Positions 35,171 through 43,610 of a stretch of DNA of 64,000 nt are shown piece after piece. Made by a program: the position numbers and the translations under genes. The notes below the pieces were generated by a model. That model ran no database searches and was not told where the DNA came from. It worked only from the letters and a program-made list of their open reading frames with translations. How positions within the stretch are numbered: position 1 is the stretch's first letter; each line of letters starts with the position of its first letter. Origin of the DNA: Haloarcula sp. CBA1129 (lineage in GTDB: Archaea > Halobacteriota > Halobacteria > Halobacteriales > Haloarculaceae); NCBI RefSeq assembly GCF_008729015.1, contig NZ_RKSM01000003.1:434001-498000 (forward strand), written 5' to 3'.

Positions 35171-35458
35171 TTACTCGATTTCTAACTGACCACTTCCGCC
35201 GCCCTCCTCGCCATCATTCTCGTCCCATTCAAGTTCGAACTCGACACTTAATTCAGTCATATTGCCTGCCGGGCCTTCACGTTCGGCTTTGACTTCGAAG
35301 GTCGGTCGGGCAGGGGGGCTCAGAGTTACAGACTCGGAGCCTGCTTTCAGGTTGATAGCGCTTCCGCTGTCGAGATTGTCCGCGACCTTCCGGAGGTACG
35401 ATGCGATCTCTTCTCGACTCTGGTCACTTTCGGACTTGAACAGGACTTCTTCAGGCAT
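35171..35458 (-). CDS. amphi-Trp domain protein
   Basis: This 95-residue acidic protein matches the short haloarchaeal amphi-Trp domain: MPEEVLFKSESDQSREEIA start, SYLRKVADNLDSG, then AREGPAGNMTELSVEFELEW (here AEREGPAGN) and an acidic Gly-rich tail. The domain name comes from an amphipathic pattern; its function is unknown. I use the ATG at 35458; the frame extends upstream to 35515, but those residues are not family-like. Confidence 0.8.
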   Translation of the reverse strand: MPEEVLFKSESDQSREEIASYLRKVADNLDSGSAINLKAGSESVTLSPPARPTFEVKAEREGPAGNMTELSVEFELEWDENDGEEGGGSGQLEIE

Positions 35459-35760
35459 ACGAGAGACGATACACAGGCTGTCCCAATAAATCCGCCTACC
35501 GTATGGCTGTGACACGCTCGCCGTCTAACTACTCAGGACCGTGATCTTGTGGTCGTCACGGCGAAGGCGTCTCGGCCGCCGAGAATCGACTCGTCGGTGT
35601 CTCGATGATCCGTTTTTGTCAGTGGCATCGAGAAACGGGAGCGCTGGGTGGGTAATCCGCGAGCGACTCGATCAGTGCATGTCTTCACCGTGGATCGGTC
35701 ACCGCCGGGCAACTTGAGTTTGCGGCACCTATTTACTGTGTCTGGAGAATAGCCTGTTCC

Positions 35761-36063
35761 GTGCTCTCCAAAATCAAAGACGCTGTGTTTAGTGAACCCT
35801 CCGGAAGAGTCCATGCGTTGGTAATGTTTGCTAGCTCACTCGCTATGTTAAGTATCTATATTTATTACGACATTCTACGCGGTGTTTCCGACATCAGTTC
35901 GCTTGTTATGGCGGTTGGATTCGCTCTGTCTGGCCTTGCCGAGGTCCTCCCAACGGAGCGCCGACAGATAGCAGGCGTACTGCGCGCCACCGCGATTCTC
36001 TTGCTGACCGGTCTACTCACCCTCACGATATTTGTTCCCGAAGTTATTCTCGGGTCATCGTAG
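35761..36063 (+). CDS. Small membrane protein of unknown function
   Basis: The protein is 100 residues with a GTG start, with three hydrophobic segments (about 18-37, 44-62 and 72-92) and very short loops. TCTATTTACTG-like sequence about 25-35 bp upstream (CCTATTTACTG at 35727-35737) could be its TATA box. I do not recognise the family. It stands alone between the amphi-Trp gene and a long gene-poor stretch. Confidence 0.6.
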   Translation: MLSKIKDAVFSEPSGRVHALVMFASSLAMLSIYIYYDILRGVSDISSLVMAVGFALSGLAEVLPTERRQIAGVLRATAILLLTGLLTLTIFVPEVILGSS

Positions 36064-36967
36064 CAGGTCGTGTTCAATTTGCAGAGACAGTGAACGGTTG
36101 TTCCGGTGTTCTCTGAGCGATGGATTGAGATTGGTTGACTGTCCGGTCTGCCGTCGTCACGACCTCCACCGGCCACTCGCCACTGACAGGCGTTCCGGAC
36201 GGCTTTGAGGCGATTGAGGCTCCAACACCCGTGGCTAGCCATCAAATCGGTTACAGCACTCTTTGTCGGGTAGCGCTGTAGAGTGGTTCGGGCAGGTCAG
36301 GCCAGAGAGGCAACGTATCGTCCCGGCCGTCGCTCTATTCAGTTCCTATCACGAACGGTGTGCCAGACTTAGAGGGTGAGTTCCGCAAGATTGTCTCATC
36401 TCTTTCAGACACTGCTCGCCGAGTTAGCTGCTCAGTGTGTGCGAACAGGGTGACTCCGTAGCAGAAGACGTTTGTCAAACTATCTGTGTGTCCTAGGTAA
36501 TATCCCCAGATGCCGCTTCCTTCTCCGACTGGTGAGTGTTTCTCTCCTTGGTGGTGTTGTTTGGTGTAGCTCCGCAATCCCGTTCACCTCAGAACCGACA
36601 GGAGTTCGTCTACCCGGGAGTACGGTCCGCAATCGCGAGACTACATCATATCGTATTGAGCTGCTGTCCAAAACGACAAAACGGACGAGGTGGTGTATTG
36701 GAACCGATTCGATGCCCGTGCAGCGATAACCGTCGACGGCTCTCCGGAACTCGATTCAATTGGACGACCGGTCTGCACAGACGAAGACACTCATTGTGCT
36801 GGCACTCGGTGCGGCCGATGGAACTCCGAGCGGTGTGAACGACATCGTTGCAGTCGCCCAGACACGAGGGGTGTCTGAGCAGGAACGCGCCGAGACAGTG
36901 ACAGTCGTCAGTAAGCGTGGTGGTCACGGGAAACTCACAGTCGCCGCCCATCCCCCCGAGGAGTGGC
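36064..36967. other. 900-bp gene-poor region
   Basis: Several open frames of 60-140 codons occur on both strands, but none has a recognisable domain, promoter or ribosome site. The composition is that of decayed coding DNA rather than a simple promoter region. I could not identify the ancestral gene. Confidence 0.5.
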
Positions 36968-37360
36968 TTACACCTCCGGCGTTTCTGTGGTGTCTTCGCC
37001 TCTCTCGCCCACCCACTCTGCATTCCACTCGTCGATTGCGTCGAACACTGGCTCGAGTGCCGCACCCTTCTCAGTCAGACTGTAGTGGGTCTCGATGGGT
37101 GGTCCGTCCTTGACACGTCGGTCGACAATCGCGTCCGCCTCGAGTGATTCGAGAACTCGCGATAGTGTGTACGAACTCGCCCCGGAGGCTCGTTTCAGCT
37201 CATTAAACCGGTGGTCGCCATCGAACAGGGTATACAGAATCCGAAGTCGCCACTTGGTGCCGAACTGATCCAGCGATTGAACGCCCGAACACGCTTCCGG
37301 TGTGAGTTCTCGAACCTCTCGTAGATTCTCGTCAATGTCGTCGTCGGGTTCTGGAACCAT
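36968..37360 (-). CDS. HxlR-family winged-helix transcription regulator
   Basis: This 130-residue regulator is the HxlR type: Cys24 followed by GVQSL...FGTKWRLRILYTLFDG, helix-turn-helix with RFNELKRASGASSYTLSRVLESLEADAIVDR, and the wing THYSLTEKG. HxlR proteins bind palindromic DNA as dimers. In bacterial YodB/CatR/HypR the Cys at this position senses quinones or aldehydes by oxidation. The start at 37360 (MVPEPDD) follows an unconserved in-frame ATG at 37381. It is on the same strand as the glutathione-transferase-like and VOC genes 0.4-1.8 kb upstream, which may be its targets. Confidence 0.85.
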   Translation of the reverse strand: MVPEPDDDIDENLREVRELTPEACSGVQSLDQFGTKWRLRILYTLFDGDHRFNELKRASGASSYTLSRVLESLEADAIVDRRVKDGPPIETHYSLTEKGAALEPVFDAIDEWNAEWVGERGEDTTETPEV

Positions 37361-37758
37361 ACTGGAAATAGGGTACACCAATATGTAAGAATTCGTCTTG
37401 CAGAGACGCGGCGTGTCATAGAATCAGCCACGGATCACGAGCGCCACCCGTTTACTGATCGGTCCCCATACGCGATACCCACGGTCAGTACACACATTCC
37501 TGCTAGAATGCCAGATGTCGTTACAACATATTGCGTGGAGTGTTCACCATCTGTGTAGCGAAGCTGATGCCAGTGAGTGGTATCATCAAGAGAGCGACCG
37601 CATATCGAGCTTTTCGGAATCAATGCATCAGTCTGCTGTCTGGAGCCCGCAATAGTAGACTGGCGTGTGTCGGCTGTTCGTAACTGTCTGAGTCTCGCTC
37701 TATGACACGCTCAAGACGGTACTGCGCTCAACGAAACTGCTCCTGAATGGGGTGCTCA
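37361..37758. other. Intergenic region between HxlR and GST genes
   Basis: About 400 bp with a minus-strand 62-codon open frame at 37435-37623 that I do not credit. An operator for the HxlR protein could lie here, but no convincing palindrome was found by eye. Confidence 0.4.
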
Positions 37759-38700
37759 TCACTCTGTCCGACTGTGTGGGGCCGTGAAATCGATATTTGG
37801 GCCGACTGGGATGAACCCGGCCGGGTTGATGTCCGTGTGACTCTGATAGTAGTGTTCCTTGATGTGGTCGAGATTAACCGTCTCTGCGACCCTGTCGTGT
37901 TGGTATATGTCGCGGGTGTATCCCCACAGGTTGGGATAGTCGACGAGTCGTCGGATGTTACACTTAAAGTGCGTGTAGTAGACGGGGTCGAACCGAACTA
38001 GGGCGGGGAACAGTCGGAGGTCGGCGATGGTGAGCGACTCCCCGACGAGAAACCGCTGGTCGCCGAGTACTTCCTCCCAGTGGTCGAGGGCGTCGAACAT
38101 GGTCTCGACCGCTCCCTCGTAGGTGTCTTTGGTGTCTGCAAACCCGGCGGTGTAAGCGCCTTGGAGGATTGGTTCGTACAGCTCCTCGACGACTGCATCG
38201 ATGCGGTCACGCTTGTCCGCCGGATAGAGGTCGTACTCGTCGCTGTGGTCAGCGAACGCCGTCGCGAGCATCTCCATGAGTTCGATGGACTCGTTGTTGA
38301 CGATTGTATCTTCCTCACGGTCCCAGAGAACTGGCGTAGTGACGCCGCCAGTATACTCAGGGTCGGCTGCCGTGTACACCTCGTGGAGGAAGTCAGATCC
38401 GTGGATGGACTCCGGCGTACAGCCGGGTTTGTCAGGAGTGAACTGCCAGCCTCCGGCCCCACGATAGGGGTCGACAATGTCTATCGAGATGACATCCTCG
38501 AGCCCGAGTAGTTTCCGGACGAGAACAACCCCGTGTGCCCATGGACAGGCACGGGCGATGTACAGGTGATAACGTCCCGATGTTGGCGGGTAGTGAGTGG
38601 TCGGTGAGATGCGGTCTCGGAACTCATCTTCACTTCGATTCTGGTCGTCTTCGGTCAATTCGTCGGTCGTCTTCCAGTGGCCGTCGATGAGGCGTCCCAT
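37759..38700 (-). CDS. Glutathionyl-hydroquinone reductase-type (Xi-class) GST family protein
   Basis: This 313-residue protein has the thioredoxin-like N-terminal domain with catalytic Cys52 in CPWAHG, YHLYIARACPWA, and the YTGGVTTPVLWD and IVNNESIELMEM segments. The C-terminal helical domain has FLVGESLTIADLRLFPALVRFD. This matches the ECM4/YqjG/PcpF family, which removes the thiol from glutathionyl-hydroquinones. Haloarchaea lack glutathione but some make gamma-glutamylcysteine, so that thiol may be the partner. Neighbouring VOC and HxlR genes support an electrophile or quinone role. Confidence 0.88.
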   Translation of the reverse strand: MGRLIDGHWKTTDELTEDDQNRSEDEFRDRISPTTHYPPTSGRYHLYIARACPWAHGVVLVRKLLGLEDVISIDIVDPYRGAGGWQFTPDKPGCTPESIHGSDFLHEVYTAADPEYTGGVTTPVLWDREEDTIVNNESIELMEMLATAFADHSDEYDLYPADKRDRIDAVVEELYEPILQGAYTAGFADTKDTYEGAVETMFDALDHWEEVLGDQRFLVGESLTIADLRLFPALVRFDPVYYTHFKCNIRRLVDYPNLWGYTRDIYQHDRVAETVNLDHIKEHYYQSHTDINPAGFIPVGPNIDFTAPHSRTE

Positions 38701-38744
38701 GTGTGCTGAACTGTGTTCTGTTGCTGGTCGTGTGCGTGCGGCGA

Positions 38745-39146
38745 TTAGGCTGTCGCGACGGGTTCTTTGAGTTCGATGAGGTAGCCGAACGGATCTCGAA
38801 CGTAAATCGCTGGGGCTTCACCGGTCGCCCCGTCGGGCGTCCCTTCTCGCTCGATAATGACTCCTGCGTCCTCGAGTTCCTGCTTGACGTCTTTGATGTC
38901 CTCGTTCAGGATGATTGCGAGATGGTCGAAGTTCTCCCGCTCGGGGTGGACGAACTCGTCGGTCGGTCTGACGTGGATAATCGTGTCTGGTGACAGCCGG
39001 AAGTGGAAAATCGGCGTCTCACCCCGTTCGTAGTCGTCGAATCCTTCGAGCGGGAACCCGAGGAGGCCTTGATAGAATTCGATTGCGTGCTCGATCTCGT
39101 CCTCCGGAATTCGGAGGTGAACGTGGTCGATGCGTCGTGCGTTCAT
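38745..39146 (-). CDS. VOC superfamily (glyoxalase/dioxygenase-like) protein
   Basis: This 133-residue protein shows the paired beta-alpha-beta modules of VOC: DHVHLRIPEDEIEHAIEFYQ with a first metal-binding His, FDHLAIIL in the second module with another His, and DPFGYLIELKEP with the terminal Glu. These fit a single-domain metal-dependent enzyme such as glyoxalase, fosfomycin-type thiol transferase or ring-cleavage dioxygenase; the substrate is unknown. It starts 45 bp upstream of the GST gene on the same strand and is probably its operon partner. Confidence 0.85.
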   Translation of the reverse strand: MNARRIDHVHLRIPEDEIEHAIEFYQGLLGFPLEGFDDYERGETPIFHFRLSPDTIIHVRPTDEFVHPERENFDHLAIILNEDIKDVKQELEDAGVIIEREGTPDGATGEAPAIYVRDPFGYLIELKEPVATA

Positions 39147-39489
39147 CGTTCTGGATTGAGATAGAACTGTCCGTCGCATATAGTTCAGGCAATCCCGTTC
39201 TGATCAGGTCACACTCGGCTAACCACCCCACGAACGACGAGACACCAACTGGACAGCTTGACCGAAACGTCGCGAACAGCTTCCGCCAGTAGCGGGCCTC
39301 GGAACCGCAGGCCAGCGGGGCTAGACGACTCGCCGGTGCCCCTCCGCACAGGTCAGCGACTCAGTGCGTGGCTCGCGAAGGCGATCTACACCATCGGGAC
39401 GGTGAAACGCTCACCGCTTCCCGTCTCTGTGTCACAGTCCGCGTCAAGACAAGAAGCCGGGAGTGGTGGCAGCCGCTGGCACCGTCAAT
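39147..39489. other. Intergenic region without a recognised gene
   Basis: About 340 bp. Overlapping plus-strand frames of 60-100 codons show no family features. Confidence 0.4.
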
Positions 39490-40782
39490 TCATTCCCTGA
39501 GTGCATCACCGACACGACGAATAACGGACGGTGCAGCGGCCGCGAAGCGGTTCGCGATGGCGTATTGCGCGTAGAGATGGTGTCCGGGCGAGGAGACGGA
39601 GCCCTGACGGATCTGGCTGTCAGCGCTTTGGATTGTACTGCGGACGTAGGTGGCGAGGCGACGCGCCAGCAGTGTTGGTGACTCGTTGAGGAGGCCTCGG
39701 AGCCCCTCTATCGCGGCGGTGCGCTCCGTGTCGATCCGAGCGACTGATTCAGGGACACCGTAGGCGCTGTCCGCGATAGCATCAGTCGTGGCAGCGAGTG
39801 CATGGTCTGCGGTAAGTGCCCGCATCGTAGAGCCGACAGTGAGAGCGACACGACCGCTGTCATGATGCTTAACAGCGTTCTCCGCGCCGCTCCACCGAAT
39901 CCGAGCGAGTTCTTGAACTAGCTCTTCGGCTGCCGTGTTCTCGATATCGCGGTCGATTTCACTTGTCAGTGCGTCTTTGTCCGGGGCGTCGACGTACGGT
40001 TCGACGTCTGCGAGGAGGGTTGTTGCGACCCGTGAGAACCGGTCCTCGTAGTCGTGTGTTTCCTCCAATGTTGATACGTAGTGCTCGCTGAGACGGCGAG
40101 CATCCGTGGCGTACGCCCGCCCCCACTCGACATCCTTCGCGAGTTCGGCGATGTGGAGGGTGGCATTTTCGAACTCGTGGACGCTATCACGCTTAATAAT
40201 CCTGACACCGGTCTGACCCCAGTCTTCGATCCGGGCGTGTTCGACGAGTGTGCCCACTGGATCGGTCGGTGGGCCCGCGTATCGGGACTCCGCGAGGAAG
40301 GTTTTGGCGTTTCGATAGTGGCGGTCGCGCCGTGCGGCGACATCCGACTCGGTGAGGTCACCGTCGAAGGCGGCGAGTCCGGCGTGGACGAACATCGCCT
40401 CCGAGCGCGGGTGTGTGAGACTCACGACCGAGTCGGTCCGATCTATCTCCCGGTCGGCGGCCTGTGAGAGGGCACCGCGGGCGGCCTCACGCTCGCGAGC
40501 GAGTCTGTGACGGACGACCTCGTTCGGAACCCGGGAGACGTCTGTGTCCGCAAGGAGTGAGCGGACGTGCTGACGGACAGCCGTGAGGTGCGCTGGCGTC
40601 GGCTGGACGGGGAGTGCGGTGGACACCCGCGGCAAGTCATCAGGGAGGGCCGCGAGCTCTGACCCATCGTAGTCGGGAGCGGAGTCCCCGGACAACGGGG
40701 ATAAGCTGCCACAGCCCGCAAGCGTTCCCGTGAGTGCGGTGCCAGCCGCGGCAAGCAGCGAGCGGCGAGTGCGGCGGGTCAT
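39490..40782 (-). CDS. Tat-exported lipoprotein of unknown function (430 residues)
   Basis: The N-terminus has TRRSLLAAAG, a hydrophobic stretch, and lipobox LAGC with Cys24, so export by Tat and lipid anchoring outside the membrane are expected. The mature part is almost entirely helical, rich in Ala, Arg and acidic residues, with repeated pairs of helices and no motif I know. It starts within the last four bases of the upstream lipoprotein gene (ATGA-type overlap). The two are surely one operon and the proteins may form a complex. Confidence 0.8.
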   Translation of the reverse strand: MTRRTRRSLLAAAGTALTGTLAGCGSLSPLSGDSAPDYDGSELAALPDDLPRVSTALPVQPTPAHLTAVRQHVRSLLADTDVSRVPNEVVRHRLAREREAARGALSQAADREIDRTDSVVSLTHPRSEAMFVHAGLAAFDGDLTESDVAARRDRHYRNAKTFLAESRYAGPPTDPVGTLVEHARIEDWGQTGVRIIKRDSVHEFENATLHIAELAKDVEWGRAYATDARRLSEHYVSTLEETHDYEDRFSRVATTLLADVEPYVDAPDKDALTSEIDRDIENTAAEELVQELARIRWSGAENAVKHHDSGRVALTVGSTMRALTADHALAATTDAIADSAYGVPESVARIDTERTAAIEGLRGLLNESPTLLARRLATYVRSTIQSADSQIRQGSVSSPGHHLYAQYAIANRFAAAAPSVIRRVGDALRE

Positions 40783-41405
40783 GACGATTCACTCCCGTTC
40801 CGGTAGCGGTCGGGGACCGGATCGCAGCCCCCGCCCGAACCGACGGAGACTCCGTCATACTCATCGGCGGGAAACGGCAGGCGAACGAAGGCGGCGACGT
40901 GGTCGCGAGCGCCGCGCTCACAGGAGATGTGCGCATCACGGATCATCCGACAGAACTGGAGATTTGGGTCCTCGTCAGCGTCCCGGGTAATGTAATTCAG
41001 TTTCAGCCGGTGGCACTCGCCCACGCGTGTCTGGTAGACGAGCACGGATTCGTTCGAGTATGCCGTCTCTGCAACGAGTCGACGAACGGCTGCGACGTTC
41101 CGCGCATTGACGCCAAATTCGAGCGCTTCGGCCGCATCCTCGCTCGAAACGGTGTGGAGAGACAGCGGCTTGGGAGTCGGCGATGTGTTCTCATTGTGGC
41201 CAGTGCCGTCGCTGTCCTTGGTGGGCGCGACGACAGGTGGCTGTTCGCCCGGAGAGCGTGTCATGGTGACGGTATAGTCGGTGACAAGCGTACCGTTGTC
41301 GGGCGGTGTACTGGTCGTTTCGGGGGTACTGCAGCCAGCGAACGTAGATACGACACCGGCACCCAGCGTGGTAAGGAGGGCCCGTCGAGAGGGTGTGTGG
41401 ACCAT
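40779..41405 (-). CDS. Tat-exported lipoprotein of unknown function (208 residues)
   Basis: This protein has SRRALLTTLG and lipobox FAGC with Cys25, then a 60-residue Thr/Pro-rich linker, then a domain from about 85 to 195 with three conserved-looking Cys (GECHRL, QFCRMI, ISCERG) and GGGCDP near the end. Disulfides are possible outside the cell. No family recognised. Translationally coupled to the 430-residue lipoprotein downstream. Confidence 0.75.
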   Translation of the reverse strand: MVHTPSRRALLTTLGAGVVSTFAGCSTPETTSTPPDNGTLVTDYTVTMTRSPGEQPPVVAPTKDSDGTGHNENTSPTPKPLSLHTVSSEDAAEALEFGVNARNVAAVRRLVAETAYSNESVLVYQTRVGECHRLKLNYITRDADEDPNLQFCRMIRDAHISCERGARDHVAAFVRLPFPADEYDGVSVGSGGGCDPVPDRYRNGSESS

Positions 41406-41484
41406 CGCGCATTAGTCGTGCTCGCGGAGTCACAAGAAAGGGCATGATCAAGCGTCGTTCCGTAAATCTGCGCTTCTGCGACAT

Positions 41485-41703
41485 CTAATGTGTCTTGTTC
41501 TGCCAGATTCGGACCAGCGTTCGAATCCGTCGCATCGTCGTCACGACCTCTCGCCCAGTGGCCCACCATCGACACCCGGTCCAGACAGCTTCGATGGACT
41601 CTAAGCTGGCATCGCTTCGTGGTTCGAACTCGATCCTCCGCTTTGGGCCTCGGGCTGGTTCGTAGACGAAGCCCTTCGCGTCGGCAACAGACGCCCCGCT
41701 CAT
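41485..41703 (-). CDS. Small protein of unknown function (72 residues)
   Basis: A compact ORF overlapping the preceding gene by four bases (ATGA). The sequence has FVYEPARGPKRRIEFEPR, then AVWTGCRWWATGREVV, and a basic C-terminal helix. Coupling with the upstream ORF supports that both are real. No family recognised. Confidence 0.6.
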   Translation of the reverse strand: MSGASVADAKGFVYEPARGPKRRIEFEPRSDASLESIEAVWTGCRWWATGREVVTTMRRIRTLVRIWQNKTH

Positions 41704-41981
41704 GGCTTGACACTCCGAACGAGGTCGCCGACGAGCGAGCCGCCGACATGTGGCCCGATATCCCAGCCACGTTCTGAGCGCGTGTATTCACACCACTCCA
41801 AGAGTGTCGCAAACGGCGTGGCTGTCAGCTCAACTTTCTCGGCGTCCCCGTCAGCTGAAACAACAGCGACAGCGAATTCGTCGCTGTCCCAGTACTGCGC
41901 TGCATCTTCGCCACTGACACCGAGAAACAGCGGGCGCTGGCCCAAGCATTCGCAGGCGAGTCGGTCAGTACATGAAAGCAC
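41700..41981 (-). CDS. Small protein of unknown function (about 93 residues)
   Basis: The conserved-looking part runs from CECLGQRPLFLGVSG to the end, with PFATLLEWCEYTRSE and WDIGPHVGGSLVGDLV. I take a GTG at 41981 as start; the frame also has an ATG at 42044, but its extra 21 residues are Arg-rich and look like antisense noise. It overlaps the downstream 72-residue ORF by four bases. Function unknown. Confidence 0.55.
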   Translation of the reverse strand: MLSCTDRLACECLGQRPLFLGVSGEDAAQYWDSDEFAVAVVSADGDAEKVELTATPFATLLEWCEYTRSERGWDIGPHVGGSLVGDLVRSVKP

Positions 41982-42127
41982 TGACCGAGCCAATGCTCGT
42001 ACAGATAGTCGTCTACGTTGCCACGCCCGCGCGGGTACTCCCAACAGCGGCGTCTCTGAGCGCGACGGAGAGTGACAAACTGGTGCTACCGCTGGTCATA
42101 TGTGTCTGGGGTGCCACTGTGTTACAA

Positions 42128-42613
42128 ATGATCACGGAAGGAGAAGCGGCTCCGGACTTTTCGCTTCGTGGCTTCTACGAGGGTGAGTTCGGAACCCATC
42201 AGCTGAGCGACTATACAACTGCGGGTGAATGGGTCTTGCTCACTTTCTACGCATTCGATTTCAACCCGGTCTGTACGTCTGGAATGTGCTCGCTACGAGA
42301 CGCTGAGTTCCTTCAATTTGAGGACAATCTGACCGTCCTCGGCATTTCCGGCGACGGCCCATATGCCCACCGACAGTTCGCCCAGAACCACAATATAAAT
42401 TATCCGCTGCTGGCGGACACTAGCCGCGAAGTTGGAGAGGCATATGGTGTCCTGCTGGACGATTACGAAGAGTCCCCGCGCATTCACCAACGGTCTGCGT
42501 TCCTCATCGACCCGGACCAGACCGTCCAACTGGTAGTCACAATTGACGCCGAAGATCCAGAAGAGATTTCAGTGGGACCCCTCGTCGAAGCAATTCGAAC
42601 AGTCCGCGGTTGA
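42128..42613 (+). CDS. Peroxiredoxin (AhpC/TSA, BCP-like)
   Basis: This 161-residue thiol peroxidase has EGEAAPDFSLRG at the start, the peroxidatic Cys49 in FNPVCTSGMCSLRD with a second Cys54 five residues later as in BCP/PrxQ enzymes, then GISGDGPYAHRQFA and AFLIDPDQTV. It reduces hydrogen or organic peroxides in the cytosol. The start is the ATG at 42128 (MITEGE); the frame stays open upstream but the peroxiredoxin fold begins here. Confidence 0.88.
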   Translation: MITEGEAAPDFSLRGFYEGEFGTHQLSDYTTAGEWVLLTFYAFDFNPVCTSGMCSLRDAEFLQFEDNLTVLGISGDGPYAHRQFAQNHNINYPLLADTSREVGEAYGVLLDDYEESPRIHQRSAFLIDPDQTVQLVVTIDAEDPEEISVGPLVEAIRTVRG

Positions 42614-42828
42614 GGTCTCGACTCTATCTTTACCGCATCAAGAGCCTTGGAACAGTATGTGATTCGTCTGGGGATCTGTACTGTGGACTGTCGTCGGTTT
42701 CAATTGCATCCGACTAAATCTACCGGCCACAGACATACTGAGTGGCCATCTCTCAAAGGCCACTTGAAATACTGAGTCACGACTTGTTGCACAAGTCGCT
42801 GTAGCTAGTACAGAATAATTATTCACTG
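42614..42828. other. Short intergenic region
   Basis: 215 bp with GAATAATTATTC, an exact 12-base palindrome near 42814-42825, directly before the next gene; it may be part of its promoter or operator. No gene seen. Confidence 0.35.
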
Positions 42829-43176
42829 GTGGCGATCAATCATATCTGGATGGCCGCCCTCAACAATCTTCGAGACCGAATCCGTCCGGGAGCGTTCCTA
42901 TTTATGATGGCGCTTATCGGCGCAGCCACTTACTTCGAGTTCGTGTATTATGGGCCGACAACTCCGTATACAGTTGTCCTCTGGATAATCTGCGTCCCAA
43001 TGTTGTTCGCGGCGACAGTAACCGGCGTTCGAAGCCACCCACTCTACCAGCCACTGATGTACGGCGGTTTTGTCGCAATCGGGACGCTACAGTATCTCGA
43101 CGGTGACTGGGCTCTTCTCGCCGGGGTATTCATTCTCGGTGGTATCGGTGGACTGCTTTCGGAACTTCGGAATTGA
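42829..43176 (+). CDS. Small membrane protein of unknown function (115 residues)
   Basis: Three to four hydrophobic segments (about 22-40, 47-64, 73-87, 92-108) separated by short loops. The GTG at 42829 or the ATG at 42850 could be the start. A Gly-rich C-terminal helix LLAGVFILGGIGGLLSEL is the most distinctive part. I do not recognise the family. Confidence 0.6.
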   Translation: MAINHIWMAALNNLRDRIRPGAFLFMMALIGAATYFEFVYYGPTTPYTVVLWIICVPMLFAATVTGVRSHPLYQPLMYGGFVAIGTLQYLDGDWALLAGVFILGGIGGLLSELRN

Positions 43177-43610
43177 GACAACCACTAACCGTCGTGACTG
43201 GGCTATCTTATTTTTGTGTGGACAGTAGACTCCCGGTTTCCCAACAGTGAAAACCCCGCTGTTGAGCTACGTGGTGCGACGACGGAGTACTGGTAGCCCT
43301 GCTCGACGGGACATGACGGCGGTGCTCGGGTGGTCGCTCCTCCCCTCGGAGCGACTGTCCGTCAAATTCTGCTATCGAAGACGACCTCCAAGAATCGGTG
43401 TCCGTCCGGAGAAAAACCTGATCCGCAACGCGACGCGGGTCGCCTTCGTATCATTCCCACACCGTGGCCACGTCTTCGAGATGTTCCATTCGTTTTCTCT
43501 CAGCACCTTGAGGTCACGAGAACGTCATGTCCCGGACCCGGCGAGCGTGACTGTCTCCACCACGCACTTCGTGGGAGTGCCGAACTGACCTCATCTCGTT
43601 TGTGTGGAGC
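43177..43610. other. Intergenic region with a hairpin
   Basis: About 430 bp before the convergent phosphate transporter gene. GTCGCTCC and GGAGCGAC form an 8-bp hairpin near 43334-43357. Overlapping 100-codon frames show no family features. Confidence 0.4.

Noticed and set aside
36646-37113. Overlapping open frames of 115-140 codons on both strands upstream of the HxlR gene
   Set aside because: Neither shows a domain, a promoter or a sensible amino-acid pattern; they overlap the HxlR 3' end antisense.
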